From Devosia marina (GTDB lineage Bacteria > Pseudomonadota > Alphaproteobacteria > Rhizobiales > Devosiaceae): 64,000 bases of DNA. The stretch covers positions 496,001 through 560,000 of the forward strand of contig NZ_WQRF01000001.1 of NCBI RefSeq assembly GCF_009758415.1, given 5' to 3'. This document shows, one piece after another, positions 33,139-42,314 of the stretch. A program made the position numbers and the translations under genes. The notes beneath the pieces were generated by a model. The model was not told where the DNA came from. It was given only the letters and a program-made list of their open reading frames with translations, and made no database searches. Within the stretch, counting starts at the first letter, position 1, and every line of letters starts with the position of its first letter.

Positions 33139-36024
33139 CTACCTTGCTACCGCGTCGATGATGTTGTCCTCGTCGGCCTCAACCACGATGCGCAACGGTT
33201 CGCGCCTGTCCTCGATATTCGGCCCGTCTTCCTCGTCGGTCTGGTCGAGCAGATTTACGAAAGTGGACGCTTCATTGCCCAGCCATGTACGAGCTTTCCT
33301 CGCCAACGCGGCGCGGTTTGCCGGGTTGTTCTCCTTGAGCAGTTCGGCGGCGAACTCCGGATTGAGCAGCGCCTTATCGGTCAGCCGTTCAATAGCGTCC
33401 GACTGAGCGTTGCGAACCGCTCGGCGGGCCACAACCGCAGCGATGGACGTGGCCAAATAGGTGCCGCTGACCTGACCCCGCATATAGGCGTAGAAGCGGC
33501 TTTGCAGTGTCTCGGGTGTGAGCACGGGATTGACACTTTGCGCCGTGCCAGACGAAGCCGGCGCACGGGCCCGAACCCGTAGATCGGTGTTGTCGAGGAC
33601 GTTCGCGATGTCGCGGATGTTGGCCAGATGCTCAGGGTTGTCGCGGTAGAGCCGTTCGGCCACAGCCGCCGTCGCAGGCTTGTCCAGAAACGACTTGAGC
33701 CAGTCGCCGCGCCATACTCTTTCCCCGCCAACTGACCTCTCGGCACTTCGGCTTTCGCTCTGCAGTTTCTGCCAGAAGGCCGCACGAGCGCCCTCTACGG
33801 CGCTGGGGTTGTCGCCGATAAAGGACAGAAGCTCGTCAGCGGCCGCTGCCGGATCCTTGGCGCTCAAGACCTCGGAGATGGCGCGCTCGGAGTTGGCGTC
33901 GGAATATTGCAGATACCGCCCGACGGTACCCTTGCCAGCCTGGGCGTTATCCGCCGAACCAAGATCACGCACCAGCGCCGACTCGGCTGCATTGGCATCC
34001 TCGAGGCCGCGCCCAGCCTGCACCGCGCCTTCGATTTCATCCCGAAGATCGGGGAACTGGTCGAAGGCGCGGGTGAACTGGCTCAGATGGTGTTCAAGCC
34101 CGGCTGGCGTTACACCATTACGCCGAATACCAGCCAGAATTTCATCCTTCACGGCTTCGCGCACCGAGCCGCCATGCGAGGTCAGATCGGTGGTGGCCAA
34201 CAGCCGGTCGATATTGGACGCCTGCTTGTTGTCGGGCTGGACGAAGCGCGGGCCAACGGCGCTGTCGGGCAGGTCCGGGCGGCCCTCACTTCGCGCCAGG
34301 GTCTGGGTGATCGGGTCATTCGATCGGTTGAACTGCTCATTGACGTCGCGCGACACGGTGCGGGCGTCGTCGAACTGAGCACGCAGGGCCGGGTCGATCG
34401 CGTCACTGTCCATATATGCATTGATGTCGTCGATCAGGCTGCCGATGGCATTGGCGCGGTTCCGATCCGGCTGCTGGCCGGACAGGGCGATGCGCTGCTC
34501 ATCCAATAGCTTGGAGCGCATGTCGATCAGTTCGCGGACCTGCACTTCCGTGACGGGCTCGTCGGCTGTGCCGGCGAGGCTGCGCGGAATGTCGACGGTC
34601 TGGTTGAGATCAGAAACGGCCTGCTGCCGGGCGGTTGTGAGATTACCGCGCGTGCTGTCGAGAGTATCGGCCAGCGGGCCGGGGTCGACAGTGCCATCGA
34701 GCCCTTCCCAAGCCATGCTCTCAAGCTCACGGGCGCTGCGGTTGGCGTTCTCGAGCCCGGAGCGGATCGTTGCGCCGCGTTCCTCGGCCAACATGCGGGG
34801 CTGCAGGTTCTGGATGATCTGGTTGAACTGGCTCTCCGCGCTGCTGACCTGATCGGCAGCGGCGGCAAGACGAAGGTCACGCTGGGCCTCAAGCTCGGAG
34901 CGGAACGCGCCCGGCGTCTGCTCGGGCGCAAGCAATTCCATGACCTGGTCAACCGCTTCGTTATTGGCGCTGCGGCGTGTGGTGAACATGCCAGCGTTGG
35001 GGCCAGACTGCCGGCCATACTCAAATGCCGCGAGCCCAGGATTGGCGGTGACATCAGCGACGCTCTCCTGGAACCCTGGAATAACGTCGGATGGGCGCTG
35101 AGTTCCGCCGCGCGTGATCAGTTCGACGAGCTCGTCTGTGTCGATCGGGCGGTCGGTCCCATCTAGACCGGCGGCTGTACCGAGTCGGTCAACTACCGCG
35201 TCCTTTACGGTCTGATCGATGTAGTTCGGGTTCTGGCGAATGGCGTTGAACGCCTGACCTAAACCCCGGCTCAAGGTGGCTCCAACACCGTAGAGACCAG
35301 CGCCACCAAGGGCACCCAACATGTCGGCGACTTGGCCGCCCGTTGTATTTCGATCTGCGAACATGTTGGCGATGCCTGCACCCATGCCGGCAGCGGTCGC
35401 GCCCGCGGCTTCTGAGCCGATGAATTTGCTGGGCGAAGCTGCGGCGGGGGCAACCAAATTCTGGACGAACCAGTTGGAGCTATCGCGCGCTGCTTTCGCC
35501 CCGATACGCCCGCCCGCAGCGGCCAGGCCCGTGATCGGCAGCGCCGAAGCACCAAGTTCTTCCCCAACTCGACCAAAGATAGCCTGAAACCAGTCTTCCG
35601 CCTCGGGGGCTTTGTAGTCCACTAGGCCCGCACCGGTACGGATATGGTTCAGGCTCTCGCTACCGCCGAGCGGGTTGCTGCTGGTCTTGAGCCAGGACTG
35701 ATCACCAGGTAGCACGGCGTCAGTTCCGCGGAAGATGCCCTCAATAGCAAGGTTTGCGGCATCTACAGGAAGCCCCGCCACGTTCGCCATACCCTCGCCG
35801 AAGCGGTCGGCGCCGATCTGGGCCGTCTTGCCGGCATAGCCAAGCGCGCCGAGCACATTGTCCATGAAGGACGGCTCGGCGGCTTCCGGCTCGCGATTGA
35901 ACACTTGGCTCATCTCGCTCGCGCGGGCCAGGGATTCGTCGTACGCGCCGGGCTCCTGCTGGACAGGGACGCCGCCGAAACGATTGCCTGTGCTGACGGG
36001 GATGCCGTTGAAGCGCGGGGCCAT
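33139..36024 (-). CDS. large internal virion / ejection-type protein
   Basis: A 961-residue protein rich in Ala, Asp, Arg and Gln. Long helical stretches are interrupted by Gly/Ala-rich hydrophobic segments (around residues 175-270), typical of podovirus ejection proteins that form a channel through the envelope. The final residues are acidic (EDGPNIEDRREPLRIVVEAD). No enzymatic motif was seen. Its ATG overlaps the stop of the 478-residue gene (ATGA at 36024), and the hydrolase follows at 4 bp. The family call rests on size, composition and gene order. Confidence 0.55.
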   Translation of the reverse strand: MAPRFNGIPVSTGNRFGGVPVQQEPGAYDESLARASEMSQVFNREPEAAEPSFMDNVLGALGYAGKTAQIGADRFGEGMANVAGLPVDAANLAIEGIFRGTDAVLPGDQSWLKTSSNPLGGSESLNHIRTGAGLVDYKAPEAEDWFQAIFGRVGEELGASALPITGLAAAGGRIGAKAARDSSNWFVQNLVAPAAASPSKFIGSEAAGATAAGMGAGIANMFADRNTTGGQVADMLGALGGAGLYGVGATLSRGLGQAFNAIRQNPNYIDQTVKDAVVDRLGTAAGLDGTDRPIDTDELVELITRGGTQRPSDVIPGFQESVADVTANPGLAAFEYGRQSGPNAGMFTTRRSANNEAVDQVMELLAPEQTPGAFRSELEAQRDLRLAAAADQVSSAESQFNQIIQNLQPRMLAEERGATIRSGLENANRSARELESMAWEGLDGTVDPGPLADTLDSTRGNLTTARQQAVSDLNQTVDIPRSLAGTADEPVTEVQVRELIDMRSKLLDEQRIALSGQQPDRNRANAIGSLIDDINAYMDSDAIDPALRAQFDDARTVSRDVNEQFNRSNDPITQTLARSEGRPDLPDSAVGPRFVQPDNKQASNIDRLLATTDLTSHGGSVREAVKDEILAGIRRNGVTPAGLEHHLSQFTRAFDQFPDLRDEIEGAVQAGRGLEDANAAESALVRDLGSADNAQAGKGTVGRYLQYSDANSERAISEVLSAKDPAAAADELLSFIGDNPSAVEGARAAFWQKLQSESRSAERSVGGERVWRGDWLKSFLDKPATAAVAERLYRDNPEHLANIRDIANVLDNTDLRVRARAPASSGTAQSVNPVLTPETLQSRFYAYMRGQVSGTYLATSIAAVVARRAVRNAQSDAIERLTDKALLNPEFAAELLKENNPANRAALARKARTWLGNEASTFVNLLDQTDEEDGPNIEDRREPLRIVVEADEDNIIDAVAR

Positions 36025-37460
36025 CAGGGTTTCCTATACTGCTTTCCGTCGTCGGGATCGATGTAGAGCGCCCCCGGCGGCAATGCGTCGAAATCAGCTT
36101 GTGTCTGGGGCGTTGGCAGGACGTTGCCGGAGGATGGGGCCGGACGGGCGCCACCGATTGCATCAACGCCATCTGTCCGAGCCTCCCGAAGGATTCGCTC
36201 CTGGCTCTCGATCTGGGCGATCGCCTGATCAAGTCGCGCAAGGGAACTCGCTTGGTTTGCCGTCAAGCCATCGAGGCCAAGAGCCGCGCGGGTTGTCTGC
36301 AGCATCTCATTGGATAGCCGCTCGCCCGTCGTGGTTTTGGCGTACTGGAAGGCCAGCAAGTTCGCGAGAAGCTCGATCGCAGGAATGTTGGTGTCGAAGG
36401 CGCCTGCCAGGTTCTGATCCTCAAGGCCGCTGCTAATGCGCTCTTGGATCGCCTCAACGTCGCCACCGAAGTACTGGCCGAGCTCGCCGCCGGTTTGAAT
36501 GAAGTTCTGTGCGGTACCACGAAGCCAACCGACAGCGCCCTGCGAGGCGGGAGATTCCGCAATCTTGTCTCGAAGGGCGACCGCGGTGTCTTTGGCCACC
36601 GCAATATCCAAAAGCTGCTGTTCGATCTGCGACCCGGTGGGCTTAGAGACCATCCCGATTTCTTCTGCGGTGCCCTGCGCTTGCGGAGTCGCGAAAATCT
36701 GGATGTCGGAGGGCAATTCTTCGCCCGTCTGAGCATGTCTCCAGCGCCCGTCACGATCTTGAACCGCTGGAACGCGTGAGCCATCCCGCAGCACGGCAAC
36801 GCCATTTGTCGGCTTGGCTTCGGCGCCGGGGTTGAAGTAGGGCTCGGCGCCATGCGCCTGATCGCGTGGAACGGTCATCGGTCGCCCATTGGGGCCGACA
36901 ATGTTCTCGACGGGCACGTCCCCCATAACCGTACTAATTAGGTTCGCATCAGTGAGCTGACCGTCGTCGATCAGTCGCTGGGTCTGACCGCCGAGCACCT
37001 GATCCTGAGTGAGCGGCTTGGGCGCGCCTACAACTTGGGGCAGCTCCGGAAGCGCAAACGCTGAGGCAATGTCGCCGGGCAGTGCGGGACGAATCTGACC
37101 CTGATCAAGCGTGTCGAACATGTTGCTGATCAGGGTCGTGCGGTTGGTGTCGGCGTTGTTGGCCCGTGATGTGGCCGCCGTGATGTCCTGACCGCGCCGG
37201 TTGGTGGCATCATCCATCTGAACGCGCGTGAAAGACTGGGTCGGGTCGAACAGATCGGCCAAGATGGCCTGGTGGTCGAAGCCTTGGTATTTCGGATCGG
37301 CCGCCAGTTGCGCGACGATGTTCGACTTCTGATTGTTGGCGCGGGCCGTGCTATAGGCGGCGAGTTCGCCAGCGCTCGGCGGCGCAAACATCGCAGCGAT
37401 GTTCTGTGCTGCCTGACCGAGCGCTGGGTTGTTATATGCGCCGCTGGACTGAATGGTCAT
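36024..37460 (-). CDS. phage structural/ejection protein, second large component
   Basis: A 478-residue Gln- and Ala-rich protein with helical C-terminal repeats (DQAIAQIESQERILREARTD near residue 430). It lies between the gp14-like gene (2 bp away) and the 961-residue protein (overlap), a gene order seen in podovirus ejection cassettes. The middle part carries a peptide (VPRDQAHGAEPYFNPGAEAK) that may be structural. There are no catalytic signatures and no reliable family match by eye. Confidence 0.5.
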   Translation of the reverse strand: MTIQSSGAYNNPALGQAAQNIAAMFAPPSAGELAAYSTARANNQKSNIVAQLAADPKYQGFDHQAILADLFDPTQSFTRVQMDDATNRRGQDITAATSRANNADTNRTTLISNMFDTLDQGQIRPALPGDIASAFALPELPQVVGAPKPLTQDQVLGGQTQRLIDDGQLTDANLISTVMGDVPVENIVGPNGRPMTVPRDQAHGAEPYFNPGAEAKPTNGVAVLRDGSRVPAVQDRDGRWRHAQTGEELPSDIQIFATPQAQGTAEEIGMVSKPTGSQIEQQLLDIAVAKDTAVALRDKIAESPASQGAVGWLRGTAQNFIQTGGELGQYFGGDVEAIQERISSGLEDQNLAGAFDTNIPAIELLANLLAFQYAKTTTGERLSNEMLQTTRAALGLDGLTANQASSLARLDQAIAQIESQERILREARTDGVDAIGGARPAPSSGNVLPTPQTQADFDALPPGALYIDPDDGKQYRKP

Positions 37461-37462
37461 AG

Positions 37463-38146
37463 TCAGACCCCGTAATAAAGGTTGGCGGGTAGACCGAGGG
37501 ACGGCCCGGTCAGGCCAGGAACGAAGCCCGTGGATCCCTGACCGAACATGCTCGCAATAGAGCCGCCGCCGATGCCGGCGCCGGTCGCAACCGTGCCGCC
37601 GAGACGCAGCAGATCGCCAAAGAATTTTGCACCGTCGCCGGCTCGATTGGCTTCATCGAGTTCGTATGGGACCAGACCCTGCGAGCCGATCTTGAAGCCG
37701 CCTAATTGCCCGACCTTCGCCGTATCGCGGCCCTGCAGCAGTGAGGTCTCGCCCAGCAGATCGCCGAAGGACCGCATGTTCGCAAGGGCGCCGGACTGCT
37801 GATCGACGAACTCCTGGGCGTCGGCTTTCCGCTTCGCAGTTTCATTGTTGACGATATTGCTGGCCGACGTGGGCAGCATTGCCGACATGTTCGGGTCATC
37901 AACCGATGAGGCGAACATGCTGGCCAGGTCATCGGCCCGCGCGTCCTGCTGGCCTTCCCAATCGACAAAGCGGTCCTGGGATTGCGTGTTCAGGTCGTTG
38001 ATCTGTGCGTCATAGCCCTGCTGCCGGGAAAGCTCAGCGTGGAGCACGTCATTTCGGGCTGTGTCGATCTGACTCTGAGCGACCGAATTGGCCACCATGC
38101 TGCCGGCGGTGAGGGCGAGGCCAGCGACAATTAAGGGGGTGCACAA
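37463..38146 (-). CDS. internal virion protein, gp14-like
   Basis: A 227-residue protein starting MCTPLIVAGLALTAGSMVAN, followed by a coiled region rich in Gln/Asp and a Gly-rich hydrophobic C-terminus (GTVATGAGIGGGSIASMFGQ). T7-like gp14 proteins share the short MC start, the single hydrophobic N-terminal segment and the Gly/Ala-rich end. In T7, gp14 inserts into the outer membrane during DNA ejection. It lies between the 206- and 478-residue genes with 2-12 bp gaps. Confidence 0.6.
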   Translation of the reverse strand: MCTPLIVAGLALTAGSMVANSVAQSQIDTARNDVLHAELSRQQGYDAQINDLNTQSQDRFVDWEGQQDARADDLASMFASSVDDPNMSAMLPTSASNIVNNETAKRKADAQEFVDQQSGALANMRSFGDLLGETSLLQGRDTAKVGQLGGFKIGSQGLVPYELDEANRAGDGAKFFGDLLRLGGTVATGAGIGGGSIASMFGQGSTGFVPGLTGPSLGLPANLYYGV

Positions 38147-38158
38147 TCCTCAACCCTC

Positions 38159-38779
38159 CTACGTGTTCACGACCGCGCCGGGGCGCGAGCCAAAGAGGCC
38201 GGTGGAAACCGCCGGGCGTGGGCCCGCACCGTAAGCAAAGGCCTTTTCGGCTGCGGCCTGCTGGCCAAGGGCGGTAGTGAAGTCGGAAAATGCCTGCGCG
38301 ATGGGGCTGTAGGCCACTGGCTGGGAGAGAACCTTGGCGCGGGCGTTGGCGCTGTTGACAGTGGCGTCGACATCGCCCGTGGCGTTGAGTGTGTTGATCA
38401 GGTCCGACCGCGCGCCCTCAACACCGGCCATGGCGTCGGTCTTGAACTGGTTGGCCTTGTCCTTGATCTCGGTGCTCAGAAGGGCCTTTCTCTTGCCCAA
38501 GTCGGCCTCGAGGCTCGAGCGCGATGTGCTGTCGAGCGCGCCACGACGATCCAGTGAGTAGGTCAACTGCTTGGCGGCGTTCTTGAACTGGTCATCCAAT
38601 TGCGGATTGGCAAAGTCCAGATAGCTCTGCGCCTGCTTGTCGTAGAAGGCGTCATCGAACTGGTCGCCAAACATGTCCTCGATGCGCTTGGTGCCGGTGC
38701 GAACTCGCTCCTGGCGTGCAGCTTCATCGTCTCGGATCTGCTGGGTGTAGTTATTGGTGTTTCCGCCACCGCCCCACAT
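38159..38779 (-). CDS. phage structural protein, first gene of the ejection cassette
   Basis: A 206-residue protein starting MWGGGGNTNNYTQQIRDDEA, mostly helical (DQFKNAAKQLTYSLDRRG, LEADLGKRKALLSTEIKDKA), with a Gly/Pro-rich tail (GAGPRPAVSTGLFGSRPG). The Gly/Asn start is common in phage internal or tail-adaptor proteins. It begins the minus-strand run of five tightly spaced genes, 12 bp before the gp14-like gene. No precise function is assignable. Confidence 0.55.
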   Translation of the reverse strand: MWGGGGNTNNYTQQIRDDEAARQERVRTGTKRIEDMFGDQFDDAFYDKQAQSYLDFANPQLDDQFKNAAKQLTYSLDRRGALDSTSRSSLEADLGKRKALLSTEIKDKANQFKTDAMAGVEGARSDLINTLNATGDVDATVNSANARAKVLSQPVAYSPIAQAFSDFTTALGQQAAAEKAFAYGAGPRPAVSTGLFGSRPGAVVNT

Positions 38780-38990
38780 TCACGCACCATACCCTCGTCG
38801 CATGAGGGCCGCTTTGAAGACCTTGGAGGGCTATACGCCGCTACTCGGGGTCAATTCTGTTTGCGTTGCCACCAAATGGGCGGCGGTGATTGCGGCTTCA
38901 CGAATGCCGCGGAATGCGTGGAGATTTGAGAATAGACGATTTTCCTGCCGATCACGAGCAGAAAACGCCAAACTGTCCAGGACTTCGGGG

Positions 38991-39572
38991 CTATGCTGCA
39001 TCGACGTGCCCCGGCGCTGTCATGGATCGGATAAAGAGCTTCATCGCCGCTGTCGAATCCACCGGCAGGCCGCGCGACTTCACAGGCGGCGCGTCGGTCA
39101 TCATATCGGCGGCCAAGCCTTCCTGGACCCGATTCAACAGGTTGGCGTTGTGCATGTGGTTGCGCAGCACTCGGGCTAAATCGCGAAGGCGCCCGGCCAT
39201 CGTTGATGATGCGGCCCGGGTCTCGTCGGGCAGCGCCCAGAAAATCAAAAGCTGCGAAACGAGCAGCAGCCCGCTCATGACCTGCGCATTGGAAAGCCCG
39301 GCCGGCGGGTTTGCATAGGCGCGCGCACTTGCCGTTGAAAGGGCGGAAGATAGCACTCGATACTCGTCAGTGTTGAGTTGCTGCGCTGTCCTGCCAAGGG
39401 CGTTTCGCTCAAGCAGGGCCAGCGCGTTATCGAGACGAAAGGCAATGTTGTCTTGGTCCGGCCCGGCGTGCTGCAACTCATGCGCGAGAAAGCCAATCAT
39501 GTCGTCTCGCCCCATCGCTCCATTGGAGGATGGTGAGTGAATGGCGTCTTGCTCTTCCTTGCCGATGTACAT
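38991..39572 (-). CDS. hypothetical protein with HExxH-type motif
   Basis: A 193-residue protein from the ATG at 39572. The segment MIGFLAHELQHAGPDQDN contains HELQH, a possible zinc-protease motif, and a hydrophobic helix occurs around LLLVSQLLIFWAL. The rest is helical and resembles neither a known phage protease nor a holin. The open frame continues to 39854, but the added part is Pro/Arg-rich and looks non-coding. It is separated from the ejection cassette by 211 bp. A chance HExxH cannot be ruled out. Confidence 0.45.
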   Translation of the reverse strand: MYIGKEEQDAIHSPSSNGAMGRDDMIGFLAHELQHAGPDQDNIAFRLDNALALLERNALGRTAQQLNTDEYRVLSSALSTASARAYANPPAGLSNAQVMSGLLLVSQLLIFWALPDETRAASSTMAGRLRDLARVLRNHMHNANLLNRVQEGLAADMMTDAPPVKSRGLPVDSTAAMKLFIRSMTAPGHVDAA

Positions 39573-40028
39573 CGCTTCGCATCTGTTGACGACTTGGTAC
39601 ACAAGCAAAATTAGAGGGGCCCGCTGCTCGAAAAAACAGGAAAGTTTCGACGACAAAACGCGCAAATTGGGCTGTGAGCCTGATCTGACAACATGTCCCC
39701 AAAAGTTGGGAGAACTGCAAATTTGTTTTGGGGTGGCCCACGCACCCATTTGATGCGTTTCGGAGTATCCGGGGGGCGGGTGGCGGGGTTGCGCCGCCCC
39801 ACCGTTCCCGCTCTTCCTCTTCGGCGGCCCAGGCCCGCTGAGAGGCCTCTTCATTGCCTCGGCCTTGCGGAAGTGATCAGAACCAAAAGTGCGTCGAAAA
39901 AGGCGCGTACTAGATTAGTAATACAGTGGCTTTGCCATTGCGCCCAAGGGTTTAAGCGTGGCGGTTGGGCGCATGTTGAGCGCAAACCGCCAAAAACAAC
40001 GATTATGTGGGACGTCAGGACGCGAAAA

Positions 40029-40046
40029 GGGGCGCCGAAGCGCCCC
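40029..40046 (-). terminator. rho-independent terminator
   Basis: The stem GGGGCGC / GCGCCCC has a CGAA loop (TTCG on the minus strand). On the minus strand it is followed by TTTT. It lies 6 bp after the stop of the 40053-40379 gene, so it ends that transcript. Confidence 0.75.
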
Positions 40047-40052
40047 ATTTAA

Positions 40053-40379
40053 TCAAGCTGCCTGGATCGCAAAGCCGAGGGTCTTGCAAAGGTCTCGGAG
40101 GGCAAGTGCGCTGGCATAGGTCACATAGCCTTCTGCCCAATACCGCCCGTCGGGTTCTTCGGCCAGTTCCGCGGGAAGCGCCTTTATCTCGTTGCCGGAG
40201 GCGCGGCGCGCCTCGGCTATGTGCTGGAACATATCGGCGGCGGTTTCGAAATCGCCGAGAACGCCGACACTAACAATGTCAGACGGCAGCGGTCTTCTCA
40301 GGTCGCCGAAGATCGTGAAGGTGCAGGCAGATGCTCTGCGAGCCGCGCGCACGGCGGCCAGGTCGATAACGTTGTTCAT
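40053..40379 (-). CDS. hypothetical protein, small phage accessory
   Basis: A 108-residue protein starting MNNVIDLAAVRAARRA, a start often seen in small alphaproteobacterial phage proteins. The remaining sequence is helical (DFETAADMFQHIAEARRASG, YVTYASALALRDLCKTLG). The start is set at ATG 40379; the upstream in-frame part is unlike protein. Its own terminator follows. Function unknown. Confidence 0.55.
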   Translation of the reverse strand: MNNVIDLAAVRAARRASACTFTIFGDLRRPLPSDIVSVGVLGDFETAADMFQHIAEARRASGNEIKALPAELAEEPDGRYWAEGYVTYASALALRDLCKTLGFAIQAA

Positions 40380-40605
40380 TGTCTGTGGCTCCGAACTCGC
40401 TTTGCAGGCGAGTGTCCTTATCCGGGGTTGCAAAGCCGGCCACAGCGACGGCCCCGCATGCCTTTAGCCTTGCGGCTTGGACATTCGCACACGGACCCCG
40501 GACATCTGGAAAGAAATGAAGCATCGTCACTCTGTGGCATCAAAAGGCTTTGCAGGCCTAAGATCAGTTAAAGAGATTAAAGCGCATACGTCAAGCATAA
40601 TTCGC

Positions 40606-40644
40606 TGTATCATTTGTATGGTGCCAGTTGTTACAAATGATACA
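40606..40644. repeat. perfect 13-bp inverted repeat with 13-nt spacer upstream of the internal integrase
   Basis: TGTATCATTTGTA (40606-40618) and its exact complement TACAAATGATACA (40632-40644) lie in an unusually AT-rich 300-bp gap, 86 bp before the integrase gene at 40730. It could be a repressor operator or a recombinase core site. No gene is seen between 40434 and 40729. Confidence 0.7.
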
Positions 40645-40729
40645 CGAACAATACTACAGAATATATACCAGTCTTGTTTATAGATATCTGTCATTTTGCG
40701 GAGGGGCGACTTAGGAGGGTCATTCTTTC

Positions 40730-41731
40730 GTGGGCAAACAGACAGCCATAAACTACCTGACAGGACTATTAAGCGAATTAGGCGGGGACACTGTCGATTT
40801 ATGCGTTGCGGCTGCTTGGGACACATATCGATGGCAGCACGTCGAGCCAAATCTTGCCGCAAAGCAGCAAGCGGACTGGTGCTGGAACAACCTTGAACGC
40901 CATTTCGGTCAAGTCAGCGTTCGCGAGATCGACCAGATAATGGTGAACCGGTATGTCGCCGCGCGGGTCAAAGGGGCTATTGGCCGGCCTAGTAAGCCTT
41001 CCAGCGCCAGGAGAGAGCTTTCGTACCTCCGCGCAGCTCTTCGGTACGCCTCCGGCCCCCACGCACAGCTTTTCCCCCGATCCATGTTGCCGATTTTCGA
41101 GTTGCCCAAGGCCAGCCCGCCGCGGGAGCGATGGGTAACGCTATCGGAGTTCCAGAGCCTGCTTGACGCGGCGCGCACAATGCGCCGGGGCGCTCGGCTA
41201 TCGAAACTTGAAATATTTCTATGGCTGAGCATCGAAACCGGCGGGCGTCGACAAGCTTTGCTCGACCTAACGTGGGGCCAGGTCGACTTCGAAATCGGCG
41301 TCGTCCATTTGGACATCCCAGGCCAAGTCCGCACACACAAGCGTCGCGCTTCAGTGCCGATGTCGCGCAACCTGCGCATGGTGCTCGAGCGGGCTCACTC
41401 AGAACGACAAAACTACCTGGTATTGGGAAACGCGAATTCGGGTCTTTGGCGTAGCTTGCAGGTCGCGGCGATCAAGGCAGGATTTTCGGACCAACAAATC
41501 GTCCGGGGTAAGAAACCAAAGGCCACTGGCATCTCACCGCATGCGTTCAGGCGATCGGCGGCTACGCTCATGGCCCGAAACGGCGTGTCATTTTACACGA
41601 TCGGCCAAGTGCTGGGCATCAGCGCCGCAACTGCCGAACGGCACTACGCGAAACACGCGCCAGTGCCAGCCTCTCAGTCCACTGACTTCATCACCGGGTC
41701 AGCCGCGTCTGTTGTCGTCCCTGCTGATTAG
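40730..41731 (+). CDS. tyrosine recombinase (internal integrase)
   Basis: A 333-residue phage-type integrase. The catalytic domain shows the first arginine in ETGGRRQALLDLTW, a lysine-bearing strand near THKRRASVP, HAFRRSAATLMARNG for the H-x-x-R box, and the nucleophile tyrosine in TAERHYAKHAP. It starts with GTG at 40730 behind a strong AGGAGGG. It is the only large plus-strand gene in the middle of the element, between the ejection genes and the replication genes. A second integrase inside an element suggests fusion or nesting of two elements. Confidence 0.88.
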   Translation: MGKQTAINYLTGLLSELGGDTVDLCVAAAWDTYRWQHVEPNLAAKQQADWCWNNLERHFGQVSVREIDQIMVNRYVAARVKGAIGRPSKPSSARRELSYLRAALRYASGPHAQLFPRSMLPIFELPKASPPRERWVTLSEFQSLLDAARTMRRGARLSKLEIFLWLSIETGGRRQALLDLTWGQVDFEIGVVHLDIPGQVRTHKRRASVPMSRNLRMVLERAHSERQNYLVLGNANSGLWRSLQVAAIKAGFSDQQIVRGKKPKATGISPHAFRRSAATLMARNGVSFYTIGQVLGISAATAERHYAKHAPVPASQSTDFITGSAASVVVPAD

Positions 41732-41891
41732 CTGCTGACCGCAGAATGGGGGTGGCTAGGAGACCAACGAGCCAGCCGACTGTTGCCGGGATTGCAGCGA
41801 ACAACATACAGGCAACGGCAGCAAGGATCAGGGCTGCCTGGAGCGAAACCGCAATGGCGATAGCTGCTACCAAAAGTGAAAGCACGTCCAT
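41691..41891 (-). CDS. small two-helix membrane protein, holin-like
   Basis: A 66-residue protein with two hydrophobic helices (about residues 4-28 and 31-49) and a charged tail (NQQGRQQTRLTR). This size and topology are those of class II holins. An excellent ribosome site (GGAGGG) precedes the ATG at 41891. Its 3' end overlaps the convergent integrase by 41 bp. If it is a holin, it would help the SleB-type hydrolase reach the wall, though that gene is 8 kb away. Confidence 0.5.
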   Translation of the reverse strand: MDVLSLLVAAIAIAVSLQAALILAAVACMLFAAIPATVGWLVGLLATPILRSAANQQGRQQTRLTR

Positions 41892-41966
41892 GGTCCCTCC
41901 AATGGGGGTCGGTGGTCGCGGCGCTTTTGCAGGAGCACCTTACTCGTTTTTGCCAGCGAAGAAAGC

Positions 41967-42314
41967 CTAGTCAAAAACGGAGGCGCTGGTTCCGGGCGCG
42001 GGGGTCTCGATCCTGCGAGCGGCGCCCTCGATTTTGGGCCGCGACCTCTCCAGGGTTTCCCGGCGCAATCGATCAATGTTCCGCTGCAGTTCGTCGGCAG
42101 ACATCTCCCAAGGCTCCAACGGCTTGTCGCCACCCGCCTTGACGTCCAGCCGTCCACTCGCACGCAACGCCGTGACTATCAAATTTGACCGCGCCGTATG
42201 CGGGGTCTTCGGGTCTTCCAGCCCCTTTATAAGCTGATCCATGGCGATCTCGGCGGCCACCAGGCTTTTTTCATCGAGTGCGAGCAGGCGTTGGGCGCGT
42301 TCTTCGTTGGTCAT
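41967..42314 (-). CDS. hypothetical phage protein, coupled to the HGG-motif gene
   Basis: A 115-residue hydrophilic protein (MTNEERAQRLLALDEKSLVA; NLIVTALRASGRLDV in the middle; a Pro-rich end). The ATG at 42314 overlaps the stop of the upstream gene (ATGA), so the two are translated together. In many alphaproteobacterial phages a pair like this lies next to the packaging genes, which are absent here. No function assignable. Confidence 0.6.
   Translation of the reverse strand: MTNEERAQRLLALDEKSLVAAEIAMDQLIKGLEDPKTPHTARSNLIVTALRASGRLDVKAGGDKPLEPWEMSADELQRNIDRLRRETLERSRPKIEGAARRIETPAPGTSASVFD

Noticed and set aside
31719-33406. Long plus-strand frames (480 and 352 codons)
   Set aside because: They mirror the low-complexity tail of the SleB-type hydrolase on the minus strand; Arg/Gly-rich shadow translation.
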